A DNA stretch of 64,000 bases, taken from Methanobacterium sp. UBA353 (GTDB taxonomy: Archaea > Methanobacteriota > Methanobacteria > Methanobacteriales > Methanobacteriaceae). Shown in pieces: positions 46,487 through 56,588 of this stretch. The translations under genes and the position numbers were made by a program. Location of the stretch: positions 124,001 to 188,000 of the forward strand of contig DALO01000002.1 in assembly GCA_002496805.1 (NCBI GenBank), read 5' to 3'. The notes under the pieces are model-generated. The model worked only from the letters and a program-made list of their open reading frames with translations. It was not told the origin of the DNA and did not search any database. How positions within the stretch are numbered: the stretch's first letter is position 1; every line of letters begins with the position of its first letter.

Positions 46487-47671
46487 TCACCTCATATATA
46501 TTAATTTACCATCTGTCACGAGACCTATTATGTTTTTCGATTCAGTGCGATTGATCAGAGACAGTATAGGGTTGTCGGACAACAGTTCTACCATCATGAT
46601 ATCTGCCACCATACCCTCTTGAATACATCCAAGGTTAAGGTTCAAGGCTTGACCAGCATTTACTGTTGCCATCTTTAAAATTTCTACTGGGGGGAAATAT
46701 TCTTTATAAAAACCTCTGGTTATTTTTAGGGCGTATTCCATCTCTCTAAACATGTTAGGGGAATTGAACATCACATTATCTGTTCCCAATAGTAGATTAA
46801 TTCCCCTACTCCACATCTCTTTTATGGGTGGTATTCCAACTGAAAGAGCACCATTGGAACGGGGGCAACAAACCACTGATTGTTTTCCATTTGTTAGAAG
46901 ATCCAAATCATTATTAATTGGTGATGTAAGATGTATCAGAAAGTTAAATTCACAGTCCAAAGCTCTTTCTACTTCTGTTTTTCCAGTAGATTTAAGAGAG
47001 TTTCGTTGCACTTGTTCATATTCAGCAGCATGAATTGCAGAAATTTTCCCAACTTGTGAACATGTTTCAGTTATTATTTTGGCGACTTCATCATCAACTT
47101 CCCCGAATCCACTTAGACCAACACCATCTGCATATTTGAGAAGTTCCAGGGAATTTTTTCTTATTTCATCAAAATCATCATTGAGATGTTCAGCGCCAGA
47201 TTTGTAAGATGGATCTTTGATGAAGGTATTCTGACGTCCCAGGACAATTTTTCGTATTGGTATGTCTTTGCTTGCTTCATCGATCTGTGAAATACCATTA
47301 ACTCCTCCTTCCCTAAAATCAACTATAGTAGTGGTTCCTGTTCCAAGCATTTCCTTTAAAGAATTCCTCATTGAACTACGAATATCTGAAGGGTCAGTTT
47401 TTGCAAGTAATCTGTGTTTTAGTCCGTTTGGAGGTTTCACAACATTTTCAATCGGCTCTCCATCACCAATATCTTTAGCAACGGAATCTCCCAAGTGCAC
47501 ATGACTGTTGATTAAGGATGGAGAAACTATGCATCCTTTAACATCTATTTCTCGCCCGCCAGAAGCGTGAGCTGAAACTTCCACAATGTAATTATCTTCA
47601 ATGAGAATGTTAGCTTTTTTTGGCTCCAGTTCTGGGCCATATAGCACCAATCCGTTTTTGATGTTAAGCAT
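46487..47671 (-). CDS. Amidohydrolase (COG0402, TrzA/ATZ/DadD-like)
   Basis: 394 residues. Metal motif H-x-H is LINSHVHLGDS near residue 57, later His in AIHAAEYEQV, HLTSP and the metal Asp in LLLGTDNVMFNSPN. The start and end have the composite beta strands (GLVLYGPELEPKKANILIEDNY; GLVTDGKLIYMR). It deaminates or dechlorinates a ring or nucleoside-like substrate; a 5'-deoxyadenosine or S-adenosylhomocysteine deaminase role is possible in methanogens but unproven. Its ATG has a weak site. First in a minus operon with usp and CBS. Confidence 0.88.
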   Translation of the reverse strand: MLNIKNGLVLYGPELEPKKANILIEDNYIVEVSAHASGGREIDVKGCIVSPSLINSHVHLGDSVAKDIGDGEPIENVVKPPNGLKHRLLAKTDPSDIRSSMRNSLKEMLGTGTTTIVDFREGGVNGISQIDEASKDIPIRKIVLGRQNTFIKDPSYKSGAEHLNDDFDEIRKNSLELLKYADGVGLSGFGEVDDEVAKIITETCSQVGKISAIHAAEYEQVQRNSLKSTGKTEVERALDCEFNFLIHLTSPINNDLDLLTNGKQSVVCCPRSNGALSVGIPPIKEMWSRGINLLLGTDNVMFNSPNMFREMEYALKITRGFYKEYFPPVEILKMATVNAGQALNLNLGCIQEGMVADIMMVELLSDNPILSLINRTESKNIIGLVTDGKLIYMR

Positions 47672-47746
47672 ACACTGAAATGTATGTTTTTGGGATATTT
47701 ATCATTAACTTAAAATTGAAATGGCTTTTCATAAGTTTGGATAAAA

Positions 47747-47798
47747 AAAATGGATATAATAAAATTAGAAATTATCAAAAATGGATATAACTAAAATT
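47747..47798. repeat. Two imperfect 21-22 bp direct repeats after carB
   Basis: AAAATGGATATAATAAAATTA at 47747-47767 recurs as AAAATGGATATAACTAAAATTA at about 47777-47798. They lie in the AT-rich spacer between carB and the amidohydrolase gene. They could be slippage products or protein sites. Confidence 0.45.
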
Positions 47799-47819
47799 AA
47801 ATAATTTAAAACATTACAC

Positions 47820-50800
47820 TTATTTATGATACTCTTTTAAGGATTTAACTCCAATTTTTCCTTTTTCTACATTTTCTATGGCATTTAAAGCAGCTCTAGC
47901 ACCAGCTAATGTGGTTACATATGGTATGCCTAGTTCAACAGCCATTCTTCTAATGTAATACCCATCATCTGCTGATTGTTTACCCGAAGGAGTGTTAATT
48001 ATCATGGCTACTTCGCCATTAAGAACAGCGTCACGAATATTGGGTGATTCCTGACTAACTTTACGTATGATATTTATTTCGACTTGATCTTGCACTGCTT
48101 TAGCTGTTCCACGGGTGGCGATCAATTCAAAACCAAGTTCTTTCGCCTTTTTTGTAATGTCCACGATTTTGTCTTTATCTTGATCCCTAACACTGATGAA
48201 GATGGTGCCTTTTTGTGGCAGATCCATGCCTGCAGAAAGTTGTGCCTTATAATATGATATTCCAAAGTTTGAATCGATCCCCATGCTTTCTCCAGTTGAT
48301 TTCATCTCAGGTCCCAGTATGGAATCGGCTTCCGGAAGTTTAATGAAAGGGAATATGGATTCTTTAACAGCAACATGATCTATTTTTACTTCATCTTTCA
48401 GTCCAAAATCTTTCAGTGTTTTCCCTATCATTAATTCGGCAGCTATCTTAGCTAATGGAACACCAACTGCTTTACTTACTATCGGGACAGTTCTACTTGC
48501 CCTTGGATTTGCTTCTAATATGTAAACCTTTGGATTATCCTTTTCATCCATTTTAACTGCATACTGGATGTTTATAAGACCCACAACATCTAATTCGAGA
48601 GCTAATTTAATAGTATGATCTTTAATTGTTTTTAAAACATCTTCCGGAATACTTTGCGGTGGTATGACGCAAGCAGAATCTCCTGAATGCACTCCGGCTT
48701 CTTCAATATGCTCCATGATCCCTCCGATGAACACCTCTTCTCCATCAGATAAGGCATCAACATCTATTTCAATGGCATCTTCAAGGAACTTATCCACTAG
48801 TATAGGATGTTCAGGTGAAATTTGAACAGCTTCTTTCATATATTCCTTGAGCTCATTATCATCGTAGACTATTTCCATGGCTCGACCCCCTAACACATAT
48901 GACGGTCGCACCAAGACGGGGAATCCAATTCGTTCAGCTGCTTCACTAGCTTCTTCAAATGAAAAAGCAATTCCATAATCAGCTTGAGGTATCCCCAATT
49001 TATTAAGAACTTTAGTAAATCTTTCCCGATCTTCAACTCGGTCTATACTCTCATGTGGTGTTCCGAGAATGTGCACTCCTTCACGGGCCAGAGGAACAGC
49101 AAGGTTTATGGAAGTTTGACCTCCAAACTGCACCACCACTCCATAGGGGTTTTCTTTGTTTATTATGCTCATAACATCTTCCAAGGTGATGGGCTCGAAG
49201 TAAAGTTTACTGGATATGTCATAATCAGTACTTACTGTCTCAGGATTGTTGTTAATTATAATAGTTTCAATATCCTCATTTTTAAGAGCCATTGCTGCGT
49301 GGACACAGCAGTAGTCAAATTCTATGCCTTGGCCGATACGTATGGGTCCAGCACCAATAATTATAACCTTTTTCTTATCAGTAACTATTACTTCATCTTC
49401 ATCTTCATAGGTACTATAATAATAGGGTGTTTGTGCTTCAAATTCTGCTGCACAGGTATCTACCATTTTATATGTTGGGATAATTCCTTCTTTTTCCCTG
49501 GTTTTTCTAATAGTTTCTTCTTTTAAACCGGTTATATCTGCAATTTTACGATCTGAAAAACCCATTTTTTTGGTCTTAAGCATTATTTGAGGATCAAAAA
49601 TATTTTTTTGATTTATTTTTTTCTCCCAATCTACTATGTTTAGTATTTTATTGAGGAAAAATGGATTAATTTTGGTTATTGAATGGATATCATCAATTTT
49701 CATACCAGACTTGATTGCACTGTAAATTTGGAAAAACCGATCATCAGTTGCATTTTTGAGTTTATCTTCATCAAATTCTACATCATCAAATCCATATCTT
49801 CCCACATCTAAGCTGCGGATGGCTTTGTGGAGAGATTCTTCTAGTGTTCTTCCAATGGCCATCACTTCTCCAGTAGACTTCATTTGGACTCCAATTTCTC
49901 TACTGATCCCTTTAAACTTATCAAAAGGCCAGCGTGGCACTTTACTTACTATGTAGTCTATACTGGGTTCGAATGAGGCCGGTGTTTTTTGGGTGATATC
50001 GTTCTTGATCTCATCTAAGGTCATGCCAACCGCAATTTTTGCTGAAATTTTGGCTATTGGGTATCCAGTAGCCTTAGAAGCCAATGCACTGCTACGGCTC
50101 ACCCGGGGATTTACTTCAATAACTTTGTACTCACCGGTTAATGGGTGAACAGCAAACTGTATATTACAACCTCCCTGGATTCCCAGGGCACGTATGATCT
50201 TGATTGAAGCTTTTCTAAGTTTTTGATTATCTGCATCTGAGAGGGTTTGTGCAGGAGCCACTACTATACTTTCTCCGGTATGAATTCCCATGGGATCAAG
50301 GTTCTCCATGTTACACACAATGATGCAAGTATCGTTTTTATCACGCATTACTTCATATTCAAATTCCTGCCAGCCCAGTACAGACTGATCAATGAGCACT
50401 TGATTAATATAACTCATGTCTAATCCTCTGGTGGCAATTTCTTCCAATTCTTGATTATTATGTGCAACTCCGCCTCCAGTTCCACCCAGAGTAAATGCTG
50501 GTCTAACAATAACCGGAAATCCTATTTTTTTAACTGCTTTAAATGCTTCATCTAACGATTTAACGGCTTTAGCTTGAGGAACAGGTTCGTTGAGATTTTT
50601 CATGAAGCTGTCAAAGAGGTCACGGTCTTCCACGTTCTTGATTGTCTGGATTGATGATCCTATTACTTTCACTCCTTCCACTGCACCGATTCTTTCCAAA
50701 CCAGTAGAAACATTCAGCCCAGTTTGCCCTCCCATAGTCGGTAAAATAGCGTCAGGGGATTCCTTTTTTATGATCTGAGCCACAATTTCAGGGGTTAATG

Positions 50801-51002
50801 GTTCCACATAAACCTCATCTGCCATGTCTGCATCGGTTTGGATGGTTGCGGGGTTACTGTTAACTAGCACGGTTTTTATACCTTCTTCTTGGAGGGATTT
50901 GCAGGCTTGTGAGCCTGAATAATCGAATTCAGCAGCCTGACCTATTTGAATGGGTCCTGAACCTATAATTAGTACTTTATTAATATCTTTGTCCCGTGGC
51001 AT
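47820..51002 (-). CDS. carB: Carbamoyl phosphate synthase large subunit
   Basis: 1,060 residues from ATG 51002 (GAGGAT upstream). Both ATP-grasp halves are present, each with a start like VLIIGSGPIQIGQAAEFDYSG and VIIIGAGPIRIGQGIEFDYC, and FPVIVRPAFTLGGTGGG / FPVLVRPSYVLGGRAM. The MGS-like allosteric domain is at the end. It makes carbamoyl phosphate for arginine and pyrimidines, using ammonia from CarA. The two genes form a carA-carB operon. Nothing is missing. Confidence 0.97.
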   Translation of the reverse strand: MPRDKDINKVLIIGSGPIQIGQAAEFDYSGSQACKSLQEEGIKTVLVNSNPATIQTDADMADEVYVEPLTPEIVAQIIKKESPDAILPTMGGQTGLNVSTGLERIGAVEGVKVIGSSIQTIKNVEDRDLFDSFMKNLNEPVPQAKAVKSLDEAFKAVKKIGFPVIVRPAFTLGGTGGGVAHNNQELEEIATRGLDMSYINQVLIDQSVLGWQEFEYEVMRDKNDTCIIVCNMENLDPMGIHTGESIVVAPAQTLSDADNQKLRKASIKIIRALGIQGGCNIQFAVHPLTGEYKVIEVNPRVSRSSALASKATGYPIAKISAKIAVGMTLDEIKNDITQKTPASFEPSIDYIVSKVPRWPFDKFKGISREIGVQMKSTGEVMAIGRTLEESLHKAIRSLDVGRYGFDDVEFDEDKLKNATDDRFFQIYSAIKSGMKIDDIHSITKINPFFLNKILNIVDWEKKINQKNIFDPQIMLKTKKMGFSDRKIADITGLKEETIRKTREKEGIIPTYKMVDTCAAEFEAQTPYYYSTYEDEDEVIVTDKKKVIIIGAGPIRIGQGIEFDYCCVHAAMALKNEDIETIIINNNPETVSTDYDISSKLYFEPITLEDVMSIINKENPYGVVVQFGGQTSINLAVPLAREGVHILGTPHESIDRVEDRERFTKVLNKLGIPQADYGIAFSFEEASEAAERIGFPVLVRPSYVLGGRAMEIVYDDNELKEYMKEAVQISPEHPILVDKFLEDAIEIDVDALSDGEEVFIGGIMEHIEEAGVHSGDSACVIPPQSIPEDVLKTIKDHTIKLALELDVVGLINIQYAVKMDEKDNPKVYILEANPRASRTVPIVSKAVGVPLAKIAAELMIGKTLKDFGLKDEVKIDHVAVKESIFPFIKLPEADSILGPEMKSTGESMGIDSNFGISYYKAQLSAGMDLPQKGTIFISVRDQDKDKIVDITKKAKELGFELIATRGTAKAVQDQVEINIIRKVSQESPNIRDAVLNGEVAMIINTPSGKQSADDGYYIRRMAVELGIPYVTTLAGARAALNAIENVEKGKIGVKSLKEYHK

Positions 51003-51067
51003 TTCTAATCCTCTTTTATTCAATTAATGGCTATTTAAATTTCATAAATTTTAAATATATAAACTCG

Positions 51068-52150
51068 TCAATTCTTTTTTATATCTTCTAAAAAGTGGTC
51101 AAAGTGGTAATCAGTGTCTTTGGGGCCTGGTCCAGCTTCAGGATGATATTGAACGCCTATTATGGGAAGTTCTTCGTGTTTCACGCCCTCTACTGTGTTA
51201 TCGTTTAGATTAATTTGAGTTACTTCTAATGGTAATCCTTCACATGACTCCCTATCTATTGCAAAACCATGATTTTGAGATGTAATAGTAATTTTACCGG
51301 ATTCAAGATCTTTAACTGGCTGATTTGCACCTCTATGCCCAAATTTCATTTTGTAAATTTTGGCTCCGAAAGCAAGTGAAATGATCTGCTGCCCTAAACA
51401 AATACCAAAGATCGGGAGTTCTTCAGAAAGTTTTTGCACAATTCTAATTCCTTCTTTTACTCTACTAGGATTTCCAGGACCGCTTGAAATTAACAGACCT
51501 TCGGGTTCATAATCTAATATTTCTTGTGGGGGGGTGTTATAGGGTAATATAACCACACCAATTTTTCTTTTTAAAAGTTCATCTATGCTGTTATTCTTCA
51601 CCCCATAATCCATGATAACAGCCCTATTTCTATATTTTTCCCCCAAAATACGTGGTTCTGTTACGGACACTTTGTCCACCAAGTCAATATCCTCAATTCG
51701 GGGTTGTGTTCTGGCCATAGCCAGTAATTCTTCATCATCAACTTCTTCTGTAGCCAGAGCACCCTTCATGGTTCCATGCCTGCGAATATTTAGAGTGAGT
51801 GCCCGGGTATCGATTCCACTTATTCCCGGAATTTTATTTTCATCTAAAAATTCTGATAAGTTCTGTTCACTTTGTCTGTGAGATGGATAACGAGTTTCTT
51901 CCCTTACTACAAATCCTTCTACTTTTATCCCGTCTGACTGATACCAATCCTTTGATATTCCATAATTTCCCTGTAGTGGATATGTGGACATTAGTATATT
52001 ACCTTTGTAAGAAGGATCAGTAAGGGATTCAACGTATCCAGTCATTCCAGTTGCAAATACAACTTCTCCTGTTTTAATAGTGGAATAACCAAATCCCTCT
52101 CCTTTAAGTATTGTACCGTCCTCTAAAGCTAATTTCGCCACTTTTTTCAT
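51068..52150 (-). CDS. carA: Carbamoyl phosphate synthase small subunit
   Basis: 360 residues. The CPSase small domain (LEDGTILKGEGFGY, GYVESLTDPSYKGNI) precedes a class I glutaminase with nucleophile Cys in PIFGICLGQQI and catalytic His/Glu in VQYHPEAGPGP. It gives ammonia from glutamine to CarB. GGTGATTGA before ATG 52150 is a good ribosome binding site. It is 30 bases downstream of rimI. Confidence 0.97.
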   Translation of the reverse strand: MKKVAKLALEDGTILKGEGFGYSTIKTGEVVFATGMTGYVESLTDPSYKGNILMSTYPLQGNYGISKDWYQSDGIKVEGFVVREETRYPSHRQSEQNLSEFLDENKIPGISGIDTRALTLNIRRHGTMKGALATEEVDDEELLAMARTQPRIEDIDLVDKVSVTEPRILGEKYRNRAVIMDYGVKNNSIDELLKRKIGVVILPYNTPPQEILDYEPEGLLISSGPGNPSRVKEGIRIVQKLSEELPIFGICLGQQIISLAFGAKIYKMKFGHRGANQPVKDLESGKITITSQNHGFAIDRESCEGLPLEVTQINLNDNTVEGVKHEELPIIGVQYHPEAGPGPKDTDYHFDHFLEDIKKN

Positions 52151-52180
52151 TCAATCACCATACATTATTATGTGTTGATT

Positions 52181-52666
52181 TTAGGGTATTTTATGCTCAT
52201 TTCCAGTTTTTTTTGGCACTTCCGGTTCTTCTACTTCCAGAAATTTATCCATGATTACGGCGTCTTCACCATCTTCATAATAATTAGTTACCGGTGTTCT
52301 TTCGGCAAAACCCATGTTTCTATAAAATTTACGGGCACCGCGATTCCCTTTTCTAACTTCGAGACATATATTTTCCACGTCATATTTTTTAAAGATCTCC
52401 TGAGCAGTTTCTACCAATCGGGTTCCGATTTTTGTTCTTCGATATTTTTTATCCACTGCAATGGAGATAATGTGACCGTCATTCTCAAATCTGATCCAAA
52501 ATATAATATATCCTACTACCATATTATCTTGCTGGGCTACTAGAAATCCAGCCCCCAAGTTGTAAATATCTACCAAAACATTGGCAGGATAGGGGTCATC
52601 AAATGATGCTAATTCAATTTCCAGGACTTTTTTCACGTCTTGGCGTTTGAATTCTCTAATTATCAT
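52181..52666 (-). CDS. rimI: RimI-like N-acetyltransferase (GNAT)
   Basis: 161 residues from ATG 52666 (GGAGATATTC upstream). GNAT marks: IREFKRQDVKKVLEIE, IISIAVDKKYRRTKIGTRLVETAQEIF (acetyl-CoA Q/RxxGxG/A type loop) and LEVRKGNRGARKFYRNMGFAERTPVTNYY. In archaea this family acetylates N-termini of many proteins (Ard1/NatA-like). Its start codon is only 30 bases from the divergent UPF0146 start. Confidence 0.92.
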   Translation of the reverse strand: MIIREFKRQDVKKVLEIELASFDDPYPANVLVDIYNLGAGFLVAQQDNMVVGYIIFWIRFENDGHIISIAVDKKYRRTKIGTRLVETAQEIFKKYDVENICLEVRKGNRGARKFYRNMGFAERTPVTNYYEDGEDAVIMDKFLEVEEPEVPKKTGNEHKIP

Positions 52667-52695
52667 GAATATCTCCATTTAATTGAAGTGATTGT

Positions 52696-53085
52696 ATGTG
52701 GAATGATTTTATTGAGTACATCATCAAACATTATTCTAATAGTCCCATAATTGTGGAAATAGGGGTGGGAAACTTTCTTAAGGTTGCCCTTTACTTGAAG
52801 GAGCATCTTAAAGTCAATATCATCATGACCGATATTAAACCTTACCATGACCAAGTCATCTTAGATGATATTAGGCAACCTGACTTAAAAATATATGAGG
52901 ATGCAGGACTCATCTATTCCATAAGGCCTCCAGAAGAATTGCACCCATATCTGGAGAATCTTTCTGACTCCCTAGGGGTTGATCTAATTATAAAACCACT
53001 TTCAACTGATTTTATTAACACTTGGAAGAAGATGGATTTGATTAATTACAAAAAAGCAGTTTTTTATAAACACAGTTTTAAATAA
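52696..53085 (+). CDS. UPF0146 family protein
   Basis: 129 residues: IVEIGVGNFLKVALYL resembles motif I of a Rossmann methyltransferase, followed by IIMTDIKPY. Family length is about 130-140. It matches UPF0146, which is found in methanogens and has no known function; the fold suggests SAM or nucleotide binding, but later methyltransferase motifs are missing. It is divergent from rimI. Confidence 0.88.
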   Translation: MWNDFIEYIIKHYSNSPIIVEIGVGNFLKVALYLKEHLKVNIIMTDIKPYHDQVILDDIRQPDLKIYEDAGLIYSIRPPEELHPYLENLSDSLGVDLIIKPLSTDFINTWKKMDLINYKKAVFYKHSFK

Positions 53086-53169
53086 TAAATTTATCAAAAT
53101 AGGGTCATATTAAAAAAAATCATAACAATTTTTTTTTCTATGTATCAATCTTAACGGTGTGCTTTAATC

Positions 53170-55704
53170 ATGAAATGGGAGAATTTAAGTGTAGATGAAA
53201 CTTTAAAGGAATTAAATTCAAGTTTAAATGGAATAACCAATGTCGAAGTACAAAAACGCCTTTTAGAGCATGGTAAAAATGAGCTGGTAGAGGAAAAAAA
53301 GCCTGGACCGATACAAATCTTTTTAGGCCAGTTCATGGACATCCTCATATCTATACTTATCATAGCAGCTATTGCTGCTTATTATGTTGGAGATACTCTG
53401 GATGCAATTGTCATAGTTATCGTAGTCTTTATAAATGCTGTTGTTGGTTTTATTCAGGAATACCGTGCAGAAAAAGCAATGGAAAAACTTAAAGGTATGA
53501 TATCCAGTGAAGCAGTTGTTATCAGGGACGGTCAAGAACAGAAAGTACCAGCCGGAGAACTCACTATAGGGGATATAGTTCTTTTAGAAGAGGGAAATAA
53601 TGTTCCAGCCGATCTTCGTATAATTGAAAGCCATGACCTATTAATAGATGAATCTGCTATGACTGGGGAATCTTTTCCCGTTGAAAAACATCCCAAAATC
53701 AAATATTCGGATGATCATGCCAATGAAAACATGGCTTATATGGAAACTAATGTTTCTTCAGGTCGGGGAAAGGGAGTAGTAGTAGAAATTGGTATGGACA
53801 CTAAGATTGGTAAAATTGCGGAGATGATACAGGAAGAAGAAGAACAAACACCCCTACAACAAAAAATTGCCAGTTTAGGTAAGACATTGGGGTTATTAGC
53901 TCTGTTAGTATGTTCAATTGTATTTGTACTTGAATATTTGCAGGGAATACCGCTAGTGGAAACTTTCATGACAGCAGTTGCACTGGCAGTGGCTGCAGTT
54001 CCTGAGGGTCTTCCAGCTATTTTAACCTTAACTCTAGCTCTGGGAATGCAGCGAATGGCACGAAGTAATGCTATCGTCCGAAAATTATTAGCAGTAGAAA
54101 CTCTTGGATCTTGTAACGTAATATGCACAGACAAAACCGGAACACTCACCCTGAACCAGATGACTGTTCGCCAAGCCAAGGTCAACGATCCAAAAATGAT
54201 TTACACAATTTCTGCACTTTGCAATAATGCCACACAATCTGATGGAAAAATATTAGGAGACCCCACAGATGCGGCATTATTAGTATATGCTGATGAAAAT
54301 GGTTACAACCGCAAAGAACTGGAATATAAACATCCTCGCCTACTGGAAATTCCTTTGGACAGTACCCGGAAGAGGATGACCACTGTAAACCAAATTGAAG
54401 ATGAACAGTATTTACTGATTAAAGGAGCTCCAGAAGCCCTCCTGAAACGATGTTCTGAAATTGAAAAGAAAGTTGGTGTTTCCCCTCTAAAACCGGGGGA
54501 CATCGATTATTTAATGAAAGAACTACATCAAATGACTGGGAACGCACTTCGGGTCCTTGGTTTTGCTTATCGTAAGTTAGATCCTGAAGAAAACTTAAAT
54601 GATAAAGAAGCCCTGGAAAAAAATCTTATATTCGCAGGTCTGGTGGGCCTGATGGATCCACCACGGGAAGAAGCTAAAGAAGCCATAGCAATAGCTCAAA
54701 AAGCAGGGATAAAAGTTGTAATGATCACCGGAGATCATAAGGACACTGCTGTGGCTATAGCTCGAGAAATTAACCTAACTGATGATGAAAAGATTGTTGC
54801 CCTCACTGGATCTGATCTGGAAAATCTCAGTGACCATGAGTTTGAAAGTATGGTAAACGATGTCAGTGTATATGCCAGAGTATTTCCTGAACAGAAAGTT
54901 CGCATTGTAGAAACCCTAAAAAAGATGGGCAATGTAGCATCAATGACTGGTGATGGGGTAAATGATGCTCCTGCACTTAAAAAAGCAGCTATTGGTGTGG
55001 CAATGGGAAGTGGTACTGACGTGGCCAAAGAATCTGCTGATATGTTACTGCAGGATGATAATTTCTCCACCATAGTAAAAACAGTGCGTGAAGGACGCAC
55101 TATTTTTGATAACATCAGACGGTTTGTCCGTTTTCAGCTTTCAACCAACATCGGAGCCATACTTACCATAACATCAGCATCAATTTTTAGCTTACCAATT
55201 CCTTTTAACCCCATACAAGTTTTATGGATTAACATTATAATGGATGGACCACCAGCCCAGTCTTTAGGTATTGAACCACCAGAAAAAAATGTTATGAATC
55301 GTCCCCCACTAAAAGAAGAGATCATCCCTCGTAGGAGTCTCTTAAAGATCGCTATCGCAGGAGTGGTTATGACCATCGGAACCTTGGCTCTCTACTCATA
55401 TATTTTAGGAACTGATCTATCTCCTGCCCATGAAAATGTAAAGGCCATGACAATGGCATTCACAGTTTTTGTCATGTATCAAATATTCAATGTATTTAAC
55501 TGCCGATCTGAACGCGGATTTTCTAATAAATTCCTTTTTTTGGCAGTGATAGCGTCGATTCTTCTTCAATTGGGAGTTATATATCTGCCATTCCTTCAAG
55601 AAATCTTCAGAACTACAGCGCTAGGTGTCTTTGATTGGGTTTTAATTCTGTTAGTTGCAAGCACCATCCTGGTTAGTGACTGGCTGGCAGAAAGATTTAT
55701 ATAA
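53170..55704 (+). CDS. Cation-transporting P-type ATPase (Ca2+/SERCA-PMR1 type)
   Basis: 844 residues, about ten membrane helices. Phosphorylation motif ICTDKTGTLT near residue 322, TGES in the actuator (AMTGESFPVEK), KGAPEALL in the nucleotide domain, MVTGDH-like MITGDHKDTA, and MTGDGVNDAPALKKA in the hinge. PEGLPAILTL in helix 4 and the overall length are typical of Ca2+/Mn2+ pumps (P-IIA). It exports a divalent cation from the cell. ATG 53170 is preceded by GGTG at a distance of about 9-10 bases. Confidence 0.93.
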   Translation: MKWENLSVDETLKELNSSLNGITNVEVQKRLLEHGKNELVEEKKPGPIQIFLGQFMDILISILIIAAIAAYYVGDTLDAIVIVIVVFINAVVGFIQEYRAEKAMEKLKGMISSEAVVIRDGQEQKVPAGELTIGDIVLLEEGNNVPADLRIIESHDLLIDESAMTGESFPVEKHPKIKYSDDHANENMAYMETNVSSGRGKGVVVEIGMDTKIGKIAEMIQEEEEQTPLQQKIASLGKTLGLLALLVCSIVFVLEYLQGIPLVETFMTAVALAVAAVPEGLPAILTLTLALGMQRMARSNAIVRKLLAVETLGSCNVICTDKTGTLTLNQMTVRQAKVNDPKMIYTISALCNNATQSDGKILGDPTDAALLVYADENGYNRKELEYKHPRLLEIPLDSTRKRMTTVNQIEDEQYLLIKGAPEALLKRCSEIEKKVGVSPLKPGDIDYLMKELHQMTGNALRVLGFAYRKLDPEENLNDKEALEKNLIFAGLVGLMDPPREEAKEAIAIAQKAGIKVVMITGDHKDTAVAIAREINLTDDEKIVALTGSDLENLSDHEFESMVNDVSVYARVFPEQKVRIVETLKKMGNVASMTGDGVNDAPALKKAAIGVAMGSGTDVAKESADMLLQDDNFSTIVKTVREGRTIFDNIRRFVRFQLSTNIGAILTITSASIFSLPIPFNPIQVLWINIIMDGPPAQSLGIEPPEKNVMNRPPLKEEIIPRRSLLKIAIAGVVMTIGTLALYSYILGTDLSPAHENVKAMTMAFTVFVMYQIFNVFNCRSERGFSNKFLFLAVIASILLQLGVIYLPFLQEIFRTTALGVFDWVLILLVASTILVSDWLAERFI

Positions 55705-55746
55705 AAAAAATGTTTCAAAGGCTGATGAATAGCCAAGGGGTTTATA

Positions 55747-56562
55747 ATGAATGTATTAGTAATGGCCGGAACCAGCGATGCTAGGGAGATTATAAAATGT
55801 CTATCCAAGGGCAATGTAACTATTCTGGCTACTGCCACAACTCGCCATGGAACGGACCTAGCACTCAGTTCAGGAGCTAGTAAAATTCTGGAAGGACGTT
55901 TTAATTCTGACCAGTTGCTTAGGATAATAAACAAAAACCATATCCAAATTTTAATCGATGCAACTCATCCTTTTGCTTCTTTGGCCACTCAAAATGCCAT
56001 AACTGCATCTGAAAATTCTGGAATACGATATATACGTTTTGAAAGACCTCAAAGTGAGCTTCCAGACAGTGAACTCATCCATAAATGTTCTTCTTTTGAA
56101 GAAGCCGCCCACAAAATATTGGAAATAAAAAAAGAAAAAAAAGAGGATGCACTGGAAAAAAATCAAGGAGGGAAAATTTTACATCTTGCTGGTGTGAACA
56201 CATTGCATCATCTCACCAAAAGGATTACGCCTCATTTAGTTGTGGTTCGTGTTCTTCCAGCTGTTTATTCTATTGAAAAATGTTTCAAACTAGGCATTCC
56301 TCACGCTAACATAGTGGCTATGGAAGGAATATTTTCCACAAAATTTAACCGCATCCTAATGGAAGAATACCAGATAGAGATTGTTTTAACAAAGGAAAGT
56401 GGAGATAGTGGTGGGGTCACATCTAAAATTCAAGCTGCACTTGATCTTAATATCCCAGTGGTTATTGTCATGCGGCCTGAAATAAAAGAACTACAGGGGA
56501 AAAAGGTATTTGATGATGTAAACTGTGTATGTGATGAAATTTTATCAAATCAAGAAAAATAG
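55747..56562 (+). CDS. cbiJ: Cobalt-precorrin-6A reductase (CbiJ/CobK)
   Basis: 271 residues. Family marks: VLVMAGTSDAREIIKCL, ATATTRHGTDLA, LIDATHPFASLATQNAI, YIRFERPQ, ILHLAGVNTLHHLTK, VVRVLPA and VLTKESGDSGGVTSKIQAA. It reduces cobalt-precorrin-6A with NAD(P)H in anaerobic cobamide synthesis. It lies after the P-type ATPase gene with a 42-base gap. Cytosolic. Confidence 0.93.
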   Translation: MNVLVMAGTSDAREIIKCLSKGNVTILATATTRHGTDLALSSGASKILEGRFNSDQLLRIINKNHIQILIDATHPFASLATQNAITASENSGIRYIRFERPQSELPDSELIHKCSSFEEAAHKILEIKKEKKEDALEKNQGGKILHLAGVNTLHHLTKRITPHLVVVRVLPAVYSIEKCFKLGIPHANIVAMEGIFSTKFNRILMEEYQIEIVLTKESGDSGGVTSKIQAALDLNIPVVIVMRPEIKELQGKKVFDDVNCVCDEILSNQEK

Positions 56563-56588
56563 TCAGAACTTATGTATTGAATTGGGAT

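Noticed and set aside
47747..47798. Possible start of a CRISPR-like repeat array
   Set aside because: Only two imperfect copies 30 bases apart, no regular spacers and no cas genes.
48984..49526. 180-codon plus-strand frame inside carB
   Set aside because: Antisense to a conserved part of carB; Tyr/Phe/Cys-rich shadow.
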